64,000 nucleotides of DNA from Sipunculus nudus (taxonomy: Eukaryota; Annelida; Sipuncula; Golfingiida; Sipunculidae), in NCBI GenBank assembly GCA_026874595.1, contig JAPPUL010000068.1:1253001-1317000 (forward strand), given 5' to 3'. Positions 26,185 through 34,516 of this stretch are shown here, piece after piece. Within the stretch, counting starts at the first letter, position 1. Every line of letters starts with the position of its first letter. Made by a program: the position numbers and the translations under genes. Below the pieces are notes generated by a model. The model saw only the letters and a program-made list of their open reading frames with translations, did not search any database and was not told the origin of the DNA.

Positions 26185-27072
26185 ATGAGAAAGGATATGA
26201 GAAGAGAAAGCGAGTATTGGTTTAGCGAAGGACAAACATATGATATAGAACCTTATCATACGAAGATAAAATTCAAGGTAAGGAAGAAGTTATATAGCGG
26301 ACGTAGTAAATACCAGAAGATAGATTTCTATGAAACTTACGATCATGGACTACTTTTGACATTAGACGACGTAATAATGTTTACAGAGCGAGATGAGTTT
26401 ATCTATCATGAAATGATAGTACATGTGCCTCTTTTCACACACGAGTCACCAAAGCGTGTACTGATAATAGGGGGAGGGGATTTAGGGGCATTACGAGAGG
26501 TATTAAAGCACGAGTTAGTTTTGAGAGTTGAGCTTTGTGAAATAGATAAAGAGGTGGTCGAAAGATGCCTTGAATATGTTTCCTATACAAAGGAAGTAAT
26601 AAAAGACAAGCGAGTTAGGTTACATTTTGAAGATGGTTTTAATTTCGTAAAAAGGAAGAAAGGATATTATGATGTAGTTATAGTAGACTCATCAGATCCT
26701 GTATCGTTTGCAAAGAAGCTATACGCGGTTGAATTTTTTAAGATAGTAAAAAGCGCCCTTAAAGGAGAGGGTCTAATGACAATACAAGTGGGTTCCCCAT
26801 TCTACAATACAAAATTCATAAGAGGAATAAATGTCATACTAAACGAGACATTTGAAAAGAGCAAGCTATACACAGCAAGCTGTCATAGTTACCCGGGAGG
26901 GTATTGGGGTTTTTTACTTGGCAAGAAGGGAGGCTCTAATGGTATAGAAAATGCTAATAGTTTTCCGAATAGGTATAAAGGGCTTAAAGGTAGATTAAGA
27001 TATTATAATGAAGGGGTGCACGAGGGAAGTTTCTTGCTACCAGAATATGTTAAAGAAGCCCTTAAATTGTAG
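26185..27072 (+). CDS. speE: Spermidine synthase
   Basis: 295 residues. It transfers the aminopropyl group of decarboxylated AdoMet to putrescine. The N-terminal strand region (YWFSEGQTYDIEP..KIKFKVRKKLY) is followed by the family motif YQKIDFYET, LLLTLDDVIMFTERDEFIYHEM, the nucleotide-binding GGGDLGALREV and the catalytic Asp in VIVDSSDP. The usual GGGDGG is GGGDLG here. A 12-bp duplication (GAGAAAGGATAT twice, 26175-26198) doubles the start, giving candidate ATGs at 26185 and 26197; the first is used here without strong evidence. Confidence 0.96.
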   Translation: MRKDMRRESEYWFSEGQTYDIEPYHTKIKFKVRKKLYSGRSKYQKIDFYETYDHGLLLTLDDVIMFTERDEFIYHEMIVHVPLFTHESPKRVLIIGGGDLGALREVLKHELVLRVELCEIDKEVVERCLEYVSYTKEVIKDKRVRLHFEDGFNFVKRKKGYYDVVIVDSSDPVSFAKKLYAVEFFKIVKSALKGEGLMTIQVGSPFYNTKFIRGINVILNETFEKSKLYTASCHSYPGGYWGFLLGKKGGSNGIENANSFPNRYKGLKGRLRYYNEGVHEGSFLLPEYVKEALKL

Positions 27073-27092
27073 TAGAGGTTATAAAAAAGAAG

Positions 27093-27135
27093 GCTACTTT
27101 ATAATCATTGATTTTGTATAAAAAGTAGCTATCTT
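27093..27135 (+). terminator. Terminator downstream of speE
   Basis: GCTACTTT (27093-27100) pairs with AAAGTAGC (27122-27129) across a 21-base AT-rich loop and is followed by TATCTTTT. Confidence 0.55.
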
Positions 27136-27267
27136 TTAGGATTAAGGAGTAATTGAGTATAGACATAATGGAGTAAAAGCGGCAGTGGTATGTAGGGTGG
27201 GAAGGAGGTTTTGGGGGAGAGGGCAGAAGAGGAGAATTAAATCAAGGAATGATATTAGAGGGAATAG

Positions 27268-27621
27268 ATGCAAATACATGTGTGCAAATCAAAGATACAT
27301 AGGGCGACGGTAACGGAAGCTAATTTAGGATATAAAGGGAGTATAACGATAGATAGTAGGCTGCTTGAAGCAAGTGGCATGTACGAATATGAGAAAGTAC
27401 AAGTAGTAAATATAAATAATGGCCAGAGAGTAGAAACTTACATAATAGAGGGCCCAGGGGGTGGAGGTGATATATGTTTAAACGGGGCGATGGCACGCAA
27501 GGGGCAGGTAGGAGATAAGTTAATCATAATATCATATGGGATAATAGAAGAGAAGGAAGTAAAGAGTCATCTGCCGAAGATAGTCTATGTAGACGATAAT
27601 AATGAAATAATAGAGCAATAA
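27268..27621 (+). CDS. panD: Aspartate 1-decarboxylase proenzyme
   Basis: 117 residues. It decarboxylates aspartate to beta-alanine for pantothenate and coenzyme A. Self-cleavage at Gly24-Ser25 (YKGSITID) matches the canonical position exactly. The N-terminal KSKIHRATVTEA and the GDICLNGAMARKGQVGDKLIIISYG core are intact. GAGGGAATAG precedes the ATG. panB and panC are not in the window; the gene follows the polyamine genes after a terminator, so it may have its own promoter in the purine-rich 195-bp gap. Short purine repeats (AAAAGTGAGAGTGAAGTGA, twice) follow the stop. Confidence 0.97.
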   Translation: MQIHVCKSKIHRATVTEANLGYKGSITIDSRLLEASGMYEYEKVQVVNINNGQRVETYIIEGPGGGGDICLNGAMARKGQVGDKLIIISYGIIEEKEVKSHLPKIVYVDDNNEIIEQ

Positions 27622-27696
27622 AAGTGAGAGTGAAGTGAGAGTGAAATAAAAGTGAGAGTGAAGTGAAAGGATAGAGGAAGGATAATAAAACAGAAT

Positions 27697-28245
27697 TTAA
27701 GCTTCTCTATTCTTAAACTGTTTAAAGAAGGGTCTAACATATGAATATGTTGCAAGTACTATGCTTAAGCAAGTTAAGGTTATAGGGATGAATGAATAAG
27801 CCACCATATTGGGAGTGATAAAAAGGAACCAACAAGCTAAAGCACTAATAGAAAAGGCGCTTAACTTACCGAAGGAGTTAGCCTTAACAGTAGATTTCTT
27901 GGTAAGATAAAGCCAAATCCCGCCAATAATTAGAATAATGTCTTTAGAAATGATAAAGATAAAAAGCCAAAGAGGGAAGTCTTTAAATATAACCAAAGTA
28001 GTAAGTATAACAAGGGTAGCGATTTTGTCAGCAAGAGGGTCAAGAATCTCTCCGAGAGTTGAGCCCATATTGAATTTCCGACTAATAAAGCCATCGATAA
28101 CATCAGAAATAATAATCCAAGTAAAAGTAGCAGTGTAAGCGAGGAAGTGGTTGATGCTAATAAAGTAAACGAAAAGAGGTAAAGAGGCGATACGAGTCAA
28201 AGTGATGGAGTTTGGAATGTTATAAAAGTCTTTGAGGAGAATCAT
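27697..28245 (-). CDS. pgsA: CDP-diacylglycerol-glycerol-3-phosphate 3-phosphatidyltransferase-like protein
   Basis: 182 residues with about five membrane segments. The CDP-alcohol phosphatidyltransferase signature is present as D-x2-DG-x2-SR-x8-G-x3-D-x3-D (SDVIDGFISRKFNMGS then GEILDPLAD), with Ser instead of the usual Ala before Arg. The N-terminal IPNSITLTRIASLPLF is typical of PgsA. The enzyme makes phosphatidylglycerol phosphate. A cardiolipin-synthase-type relative cannot be excluded by eye. It is transcribed away from flaA. Confidence 0.85.
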   Translation of the reverse strand: MILLKDFYNIPNSITLTRIASLPLFVYFISINHFLAYTATFTWIIISDVIDGFISRKFNMGSTLGEILDPLADKIATLVILTTLVIFKDFPLWLFIFIISKDIILIIGGIWLYLTKKSTVKANSFGKLSAFSISALACWFLFITPNMVAYSFIPITLTCLSIVLATYSYVRPFFKQFKNREA

Positions 28246-28425
28246 GATATTTGTAAATATAATTAAAAAGCAAGTATAAAAAGCTCAAAAAAAAAGGACT
28301 TAATATATAGTAGAGATAGTAGTATAAAGTGCTTCTATAAAAGTCTTTAGGGATATAAGTCATGATAATGATGTAAAAAAAATAGTATTAACTTGAGGTA
28401 AAAATAAAAATAGGAAGATTTGAGT

Positions 28426-28454
28426 TAAAATTAGAAAAATGATATACCGAATAA
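28426..28454 (+). promoter_or_regulatory. Possible sigma-28-like promoter of flaA
   Basis: TAAA at 28426 and CCGAATAA at 28447-28454 resemble a flagellar promoter (TAAA-N15-GCCGATAA) with imperfect -10, about 90 bp upstream of the flaA start. The rest of the 298-bp gap before flaA shows no gene. Confidence 0.25.
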
Positions 28455-28543
28455 GAATGAAGTAATAGACATGAGCTTTCACGATACTGTATAAAATGAT
28501 GTTGTAGTGGCTTATGTGTAGAAAAGAAAAGGAGATTGACCTT

Positions 28544-29677
28544 ATGGTAAAGAAAATAAGAATACAAGTATTAAGTGCTGTGTCCTTGGTATTGCTGATA
28601 GTTGCGGTCAATGTTCACGCACAAGGTGCCACTGGAACAGCTGCAAGTGGGGGTGGTGAGGAGTTTATTATGGCGGATGAAGCGCCAAACAATGTAGCAG
28701 AGACATTAATAGACTTCTCGGAATTCCAAAAGAACTTAAGGGCGTCTGGCCTTTATGTAGAAAAGGACTCGGCACGCGAGAAAGCGTTGCCGGAGCTAAC
28801 AGGAGATGAGATAGACCCAGACACATTGCTACCGATTTACAAAGTAGAGTATGGAGATTTTAATTATGATGAATGGGTAGTAAGTTTAAACTCATCAGCC
28901 GACACATCAAACACTAGAAGATGGAGTTTTGCCCGCAAAGCGCAGTTAAAGGATGGGAAAGAGGTTTTAGGAGTCAGAGTGAACTTTCCAAAGACAAAAT
29001 ATAATGCAAATGCAAGTATAAGTCCCCAATATGAGTTACGAGCGTATGACAATGTGGGAACAGTAGTATCAAGGCGCAAGACAGGGAAAAAGATAGGAGT
29101 AATAGACAACGTAGGAAAGATAAAGAAGATGACGCTTGAGGTAAGCGGTAGAAATTACAAATACGGGGTAGCAGTTAGACTACGCGATACATTTGACAAT
29201 GTACGAGAATACTTCATGGGATATATATACTTTGTAAACTGGCGTCGCTTGATGTGGGAGAATCCGCATTATATAGAAGATGTAAGGTTACGTGACATAT
29301 ACAAAGTTCCCTTATACCCAAGAGAATTTCCGTATGTAAAGTTTGATTCAATAGTGGTATACAAGCCAGGTCAATCAGCAGGAGGCGATAGTGTATTCTA
29401 CTTTAAGAAGATAGACCTATGGTTTGACTATGCAATATCGCCAACCTACGTAGCAGAAGTAGATATAGATGATGAGGGCACATGGGGAATTTTAAGAGCA
29501 CGAGCTTTAAAAAGACGTAATATAGAAAGGAAGCGAATGCGCGAGAGGATAGAACTTATAAGAGAAGAGGAGCGCCGAGCAGGAAGGAATAGGCTAGGAG
29601 GAGATAAAGATAATCAAGGAGCAGGGGGCGCAAGTGTAGGAGGGAGAACAGGAGCAGGTGCAGGAGGGCGGCCGTAG
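28544..29677 (+). CDS. flaA: Flagellar filament outer layer (sheath) protein FlaA
   Basis: 377 residues from ATG 28544, which has AAAGGAGA nine bases upstream; an in-frame ATG at 28514 lacks this. A signal peptide (VLSAVSLVLLIVAVNVHA) exports the protein to the periplasm, as in all spirochaete FlaA sheath proteins. The body has the family pattern: LIDFSEF, VLGVRVNFPKTKYNA, the Arg/Tyr-rich strands around VAVRLRDTFDNV, and W..NPHYIEDVRLRD..PLYPREFPYVKF. The C-terminal ~60 residues are unusual, first a basic Arg/Glu helix, then a Gly-rich tail. A strong hairpin terminator follows. This gene is the best single indicator that the source is a spirochaete. Confidence 0.9.
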   Translation: MVKKIRIQVLSAVSLVLLIVAVNVHAQGATGTAASGGGEEFIMADEAPNNVAETLIDFSEFQKNLRASGLYVEKDSAREKALPELTGDEIDPDTLLPIYKVEYGDFNYDEWVVSLNSSADTSNTRRWSFARKAQLKDGKEVLGVRVNFPKTKYNANASISPQYELRAYDNVGTVVSRRKTGKKIGVIDNVGKIKKMTLEVSGRNYKYGVAVRLRDTFDNVREYFMGYIYFVNWRRLMWENPHYIEDVRLRDIYKVPLYPREFPYVKFDSIVVYKPGQSAGGDSVFYFKKIDLWFDYAISPTYVAEVDIDDEGTWGILRARALKRRNIERKRMRERIELIREEERRAGRNRLGGDKDNQGAGGASVGGRTGAGAGGRP

Positions 29678-29734
29678 GGCAGATACACATTACTTTATAT
29701 GTTGATTATAAAATAAGTTAAGATAGAAGCAAGA

Positions 29735-29767
29735 GGCATGCTGTATATTAGCAGCATGCCTTTTGTA
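29735..29767 (+). terminator. Rho-independent terminator of flaA
   Basis: GGCATGCTG (29735-29743) and CAGCATGCC (29752-29760) form a perfect 9-bp GC-containing stem with an 8-base loop, followed by TTTTGT. Confidence 0.85.
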
Positions 29768-29937
29768 TGTATATGGTAATAGTTAATAAAGTCAAGAATT
29801 AAGAAAGGCAAGAAAAGGAGAAAAAGGAAAACCTATAAGTCCCTTAATGCAAAAAAAGAATTAGATTTATAGTGAAGATTTATGGCGAGCAGTAGAAGTA
29901 TTAAAAGAAGTATTAAAATATATAAATTAATGAATAG

Positions 29938-30933
29938 ATGGTCAAAAAGTTACTTGAAGTAAAGAATCTAATAACGAGTTTTGGAGTGGAAGGAGAAGAG
30001 TCGCAAGCAGTACGAGGGATAACATTTTCTATAGAGCGAGGACAGACGTTATCAATAGTAGGCGAGAGTGGATGTGGAAAGAGCGTAACATCGCTTTCGA
30101 TAATGCGACTAATCCAGATGCCTCCTGGAAAGATAAGCGAAGCTAGCCAGATATTGTATGAAGGAGAGGATATATTGAAGTTGCCAGAAGAGGCTATGAG
30201 GGGGCTTCGAGGGGAGAAGATATCAATGATATTCCAAGAGCCGATGACATCGCTAAACCCGGTATATACGGTAGGGAATCAGATATCAGAAGTGTTTATA
30301 ACACACAGAGGGCTTAGTAAGAAGGAAGCGTATGCTGAGAGTATAAAGATGCTTAAACTGGTGGCAATTCCCTCACCTGAGGAGAGGATAAAGTCCTACC
30401 CGCATGAATTAAGCGGAGGTATGCGACAACGTGTTATGATAGCGATGGCGCTTGCGTGTGAACCTGGGCTTTTAATAGCAGACGAGCCAACCACAGCCTT
30501 AGACATAACGATACAATCCCAGATACTAAAACTTATAGAAGATTTAAAAAAGCGTTTAAATACGGCAGTAATGCTAATAACGCATAATCTAGGTATAGTA
30601 GCACAAGTAAGTGATCGAGTGATAGTTATGTATCGGGGGACAATAGTAGAGGAGGGAGGCGTTTATGATATATTTGAAAATCCTAAACATCCCTATACAG
30701 AAGGACTTTTGAAGTCGGTACCGATTTTGGGCATGCGCGGCCAGAAATTAGAAGAGATTCCGGGTATAGTACCAAAGCCCTCAGAAGAGATAACAGGCTG
30801 TCAATTTAAAACGCGTTGTTATAAAAGAGATGTAATATGTGATGAGGAGCCGGAGTTGAAGGTAGTTGGGGGAGGGGTTGGGGATGGAGATTTAAGCGAG
30901 CAACATAAGGTACGGTGTTTCAAGGCAGAATAA
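29938..30933 (+). CDS. Oligopeptide/dipeptide ABC transporter ATPase (OppD/DppD type)
   Basis: 331 residues. Walker A GESGCGKSVTSLSIM, signature LSGGMRQRV, Walker B LLIADEPTTALDIT, and the family C-terminal module with KHPYTEGLLKSVP and CQFKTRC, typical of peptide or nickel transporter ATPases. It would energise import with the OppF-like partner 33 bp downstream. No permease or binding protein gene is adjacent, so the rest of the transporter must lie elsewhere. Confidence 0.93.
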   Translation: MVKKLLEVKNLITSFGVEGEESQAVRGITFSIERGQTLSIVGESGCGKSVTSLSIMRLIQMPPGKISEASQILYEGEDILKLPEEAMRGLRGEKISMIFQEPMTSLNPVYTVGNQISEVFITHRGLSKKEAYAESIKMLKLVAIPSPEERIKSYPHELSGGMRQRVMIAMALACEPGLLIADEPTTALDITIQSQILKLIEDLKKRLNTAVMLITHNLGIVAQVSDRVIVMYRGTIVEEGGVYDIFENPKHPYTEGLLKSVPILGMRGQKLEEIPGIVPKPSEEITGCQFKTRCYKRDVICDEEPELKVVGGGVGDGDLSEQHKVRCFKAE

Positions 30934-30966
30934 ATAATAGTATATTTGTAAGTTAATTTTTAATAT

Positions 30967-31998
30967 ATGATAAACTTAAGAGAAATGGGAAAAGAAGAGC
31001 AAAAAGAAGAGCAAAAAGAAGAGCAAAAAGAAGAGCTATTACGGGTTGAAAATCTAGGGATACATTATCCTGTACGTGAGGGTTTTTGGGGCAAGACAAA
31101 GCGTAATATAAAGGCAGTTGACGGGATATCCTTTAGAGTTAGAAGTGGCGAGAGCGTAGGGTTAATAGGCGAAAGCGGTTCTGGCAAAACGACAATAGCA
31201 AAGGGGATATTGGGTTTACTTAGCCAGAAGATACGAGGCAGCATAAAGTTTGAGGGTAAGGAAGTACACAATTTAGGAGGGAAGGAGCTAAAGCGGCTTA
31301 GAAAGGACATGCAAATAGTTTTTCAAGATCCTTACTCCTCGTTAAACCCACGAATGACAATAGGTTCGATAGTGGAGGAAGGGCTTACGATACATAAAAT
31401 AGGAGAGAGTCGAAAAGAGCGTCAAAAGAAAGTGGAGGCTGTGCTTGAGGAAGTAGGAATAAGTAAAGACTTTTATAATTTGTATCCTCATGAATTTAGT
31501 GGCGGGCAACGTCAGAGGATAGGCATAGCGCGAGCTTTGATATTAAAGCCTCGGCTAGTAATATGCGATGAGCCTGTATCAGCCTTAGACGTATCAGTAC
31601 AAATCCAAGTATTAAATTTAATGAACAAGCTTCAAAGAGATTATAAGTTAACTTATATCTTCATATCGCATGATTTATCGGTGGTAGATTATTTTTGCAA
31701 TCGAATAATAATAATCTACTTAGGGAAGGTGATGGAGATGGGCAGACGAGATGCTATAGTGCAGGGTAGTAAACATCCCTACACAAATGCGTTAATAGAG
31801 TCAATCCCCAAGCCAGATCCAAGGGCTAAGAAAGAACTTCGTATAATAAAAGGGGACATACCAAGTGCAATAGAAGTACCGAGTGGGTGCGTATTTAGGA
31901 CAAGATGCCCGCTTGCAACGCTAGAATGTAGTGAAGAGGAGCCTGAGCTTAAAATGGTAGGCAATGAACATTATTGTGCATGTATACATGTTAAATAG
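30967..31998 (+). CDS. Oligopeptide/dipeptide ABC transporter ATPase (OppF/DppF type)
   Basis: 343 residues. Walker A GESGSGKTTIAKGIL, Q-loop VFQDPYSSLNPRMTIG, signature FSGGQRQRIGIARAL, Walker B VICDEPVSALDVS, and the C-terminal GCVFRTRCPLA. The N-terminus contains a 12-bp triplet repeat (KEEQ three times). The true start may be the internal ATG of MGKEEQ. It pairs with the upstream OppD-like ATPase and converges on the agmatinase gene with only 7 bp between stops. Confidence 0.93.
   Translation: MINLREMGKEEQKEEQKEEQKEELLRVENLGIHYPVREGFWGKTKRNIKAVDGISFRVRSGESVGLIGESGSGKTTIAKGILGLLSQKIRGSIKFEGKEVHNLGGKELKRLRKDMQIVFQDPYSSLNPRMTIGSIVEEGLTIHKIGESRKERQKKVEAVLEEVGISKDFYNLYPHEFSGGQRQRIGIARALILKPRLVICDEPVSALDVSVQIQVLNLMNKLQRDYKLTYIFISHDLSVVDYFCNRIIIIYLGKVMEMGRRDAIVQGSKHPYTNALIESIPKPDPRAKKELRIIKGDIPSAIEVPSGCVFRTRCPLATLECSEEEPELKMVGNEHYCACIHVK
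30994..31029 (+). repeat. 12-bp tandem repeat in the OppF-like gene
   Basis: GAAGAGCAAAAA occurs three times in a row, encoding KEEQ units near the N-terminus, with a partial fourth copy. Confidence 0.9.
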
Positions 31999-32005
31999 GC
32001 TAGAT

Positions 32006-32839
32006 TTATTTGTTTAAAAGAGCAAGACATTCACGAAGTAAAGAAGTAGCAACAATAGTTGAGACACCAGAATGGTCGTAATGGGGAGCAAGTTCGACAA
32101 TATCTATGCCGACGATATTATTATTTTTAAAAAGAGCAAGCGAGCGAACAAGCTCATAATAAGTAACCCCACCGGGTTCAGGAGTGCCGGTACCTGGGAG
32201 TATAGAGGGGTCTAAGATATCAAGGTCAATAGAGATATATAAAGGAGTATGAGTGTCGATAGCCTTAATAACGGAGCTAGTCTGCTTTAGGTTGAAAGGG
32301 AAAGAGAAACAATGTTTGCGTGAGAAATCAAATTCTTCTTTAGTACCGCTTCTAAAGCCGAGTTGAAATATTTTGTTATCCCCGAGAAGGTCAAAAACTC
32401 GTCTTATAACGGTGGCATGAGAAAGAGTAAGACCTAAAAACTGGTGTCTCAAATCAGCGTGCGCATCAAAATGTACAAATAAGATGTTGTTAAACTTCTT
32501 TTTAAAAGCTTTAAGAATGGGATATGAAATAAGGTGCTCCCCGCCAAGAGAAACAATAAACTTGTTGTTTTTGAGAATGGATTTAGTTTTGTTATAGATT
32601 TGTTCAAGAGGGTCGTACTGGTAATCAAAAACAAGGTTTTGCAGATCACAAATCTTAAGCGAAGCGATATCGGTGTCAAGGTAAGGAGAATAAGACTCAA
32701 CGGCGGAGTAATTATCTCTAATGGCATTGGGAGCAAAACGCGAACCGGGTTTAAAAGAAGCGGTAGCGTCATAAGGGTAACCGATTATGATTATGTCAGC
32801 GTGGTTGTAATCTTGAGGCGACAAGAAAAAGCTATTCAT
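32006..32839 (-). CDS. speB: Agmatinase (ureohydrolase family)
   Basis: 277 residues. The manganese-binding ureohydrolase motifs are intact: GGEHLIS (GGDHS type), FDAHADLR (DAHxD) and SIDLDILDPS (SxDxDxxDP), followed by GTGTPEPGG, which favours agmatinase over arginase. It would hydrolyse agmatine to putrescine and urea. Although on the opposite strand and 5 kb from speD-pdaD-speE, it supplies the missing step between them, so the agmatinase call leans partly on context. Confidence 0.88.
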   Translation of the reverse strand: MNSFFLSPQDYNHADIIIIGYPYDATASFKPGSRFAPNAIRDNYSAVESYSPYLDTDIASLKICDLQNLVFDYQYDPLEQIYNKTKSILKNNKFIVSLGGEHLISYPILKAFKKKFNNILFVHFDAHADLRHQFLGLTLSHATVIRRVFDLLGDNKIFQLGFRSGTKEEFDFSRKHCFSFPFNLKQTSSVIKAIDTHTPLYISIDLDILDPSILPGTGTPEPGGVTYYELVRSLALFKNNNIVGIDIVELAPHYDHSGVSTIVATSLLRECLALLNK

Positions 32840-33024
32840 ATGAGTAAATTAAGTAAAAAGCACGGATAAAAAGTTGTAAAAAAGACAAAGCCTATATAAA
32901 TTTACAAAAACAGGATATATTAAAAAGGTAATCTAAAAAATAAAGTAATGAGCGCATAAAAAGCTGTTAAGATATAATAAAGCCTTGTAAAAAGGTCGAG
33001 TATAGAATATTAGCTAATAAAAAA

Positions 33025-33282
33025 ATGGAACGCAAAGAAATGGAATGTTGTACAAGTTGTGGGTCCCCTATGGTCCAAAGCAAGTGGAAGGTAGATTTTA
33101 TAGTAGAAAAAGAGAAATTTATAACGGTCGTAAATTATCCATTGTATGTGTGTGCATACTGCGGCAGTCAAACCTCAAAAGAAAAAGCCAACAAACAGAT
33201 ACTAAGAAAGTTATGTGAGCATACAAATAGTCCAATAAGCTTAAGTGCAATCAGTATAGAGGAGAGTGTAGATTCAAGATAA
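33025..33282 (+). CDS. Small zinc-ribbon protein, YgiT-type
   Basis: 85 residues. Two Cys pairs (CTSCGSPM and CAYCGSQTS) bracket a beta-rich VVNYPLYV segment, the arrangement of the YgiT-type zinc finger that forms the N-terminal domain of MqsA antitoxins and of many stand-alone proteins. No helix-turn-helix domain follows and no partner gene is adjacent, so a toxin-antitoxin role is not supported. Function unknown. Confidence 0.6.
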   Translation: MERKEMECCTSCGSPMVQSKWKVDFIVEKEKFITVVNYPLYVCAYCGSQTSKEKANKQILRKLCEHTNSPISLSAISIEESVDSR

Positions 33283-33628
33283 AGAATCTTTTTTCGTGAG
33301 ATATTGGTTTTGCTATTGTGCTATAATCCTAAACAATAGACTAGCTATCCTTAAAGATAAAAAATAAAAAAGAACATATAAATCAAAATAAACTTACTAA
33401 CAAAGAACAATGGCAGTATTTCTTTTATGATAAAGGCAATAAGGTTATTTATAAATCATGCCTAGAGAATAAATACTGTTAAAAAAATGGTAATAAGGTA
33501 TAAAATATTAGAAAATATAATAGTTAAATGTAGACTAAAGCATAGCTATTTATTGACTTATAAGATAAAACTAATTAGCTTTAGCCTGGTTTTTTAAAGA
33601 GATATATAAGAATCAATCAGGATGGCTA
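33283..33628. other. AT-rich gap without a clear gene
   Basis: 346 bp. An open stretch of 45 codons at 33345-33482 reads protein-like on the plus strand (ends LENKYC) but has no ATG, GTG or TTG start, so it may be a gene remnant or chance. A TTGACT at about 33554 could be a -35 box for the sigma-like gene that follows, but no convincing -10 is seen. Confidence 0.4.
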
Positions 33629-34507
33629 GTGAAGATAGTAGATGATGCTTTAATAAAAGAGCTCGTATATAATTATCAAAAGACAGGCAATAACTATAAT
33701 AAGATATTATTGGAGTTATCCGAGTATATATACAATTACCCCAGAATACACTCGCAAAAGGAAGATGTAAGTGGAGAGTTTTATGTATATTTTTGTAATA
33801 GATTTCCGCAAGCGCTAATGCACTATAAAGAGCAAGATTGTAAATTCCTAACTTGGCTTACAGTAGTATTATACAGACACTATCTCAACTGGGTAAAAAG
33901 CACAAACAAGTTAGCAAATAAGGAGACGATGTATTTGGATGTTAGTTATATAGCGAAAGAGTATATGAGTCCAGATAGTGTAGATGGTGATGGTTTTGAA
34001 GACAGAGCAGTTATTGACACACAAGCTATGGAAGGCATATTAAATTCCTTACCGAGCAAAGTGAAGATAGTAATAAAGTTATACTACTTTGATTTTTTCA
34101 AGAGTAAGGATGCAAAAGAGGCCGGATCAATCTTTAAACAAGATGAATATGTACTATTCACAAAATATAAGGGTTTATTAGAAGGAGTACGTGGAGAATA
34201 TGAGAAGCGAAATAAGCTTTGGGATGCGCTAAACTCCTCGTATAACGATTTGATATTGTATAAAAACAAGCTTTTGAAATTAGAAGAAGATAAATATGCA
34301 AGTGCAGATGAAAAAAATAAACTAAAGCGTAAAATAGAGAAGTGTGAAATTAAACATAAAAAGTGTTTAAGCATATACCAGAGTTTCTTTATAACAATAA
34401 AGCATGAATTGATAAGTGATTTTCTTGGAATATCGGTCAATGCAGTTAATAATCTCGTATATCGAGGCAAGAGGATAATAAAAGAAACGCTTAAGCAGTT
34501 TTTATGA
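33629..34507 (+). CDS. Divergent sigma-70-like factor with split region 4
   Basis: 292 residues, GTG start preceded by AGGATGGCTA. The N-terminal ~95 residues resemble sigma region 2 (GEFYVYFCNRF, CKFLTWLTVVLYRHYLNWVKS). A region-4-like start (ILNSLPSKVKIVIKLYYF, about residues 137-154) is separated by ~90 charged residues from a C-terminal helix-turn-helix (ISDFLGISVNAVNNLVYRGKRIIKETL). Such an insertion inside region 4 is unusual. Ten bases separate it from the next gene, so the two form an operon. It could be an alternative sigma factor or a transcription regulator derived from one. Confidence 0.6.
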   Translation: MKIVDDALIKELVYNYQKTGNNYNKILLELSEYIYNYPRIHSQKEDVSGEFYVYFCNRFPQALMHYKEQDCKFLTWLTVVLYRHYLNWVKSTNKLANKETMYLDVSYIAKEYMSPDSVDGDGFEDRAVIDTQAMEGILNSLPSKVKIVIKLYYFDFFKSKDAKEAGSIFKQDEYVLFTKYKGLLEGVRGEYEKRNKLWDALNSSYNDLILYKNKLLKLEEDKYASADEKNKLKRKIEKCEIKHKKCLSIYQSFFITIKHELISDFLGISVNAVNNLVYRGKRIIKETLKQFL

Positions 34508-34516
34508 TACAAAAAA

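Noticed and set aside
33025-33282. Toxin-antitoxin module around the YgiT-type protein
   Set aside because: No adjacent partner gene and no DNA-binding domain on the zinc-ribbon protein.
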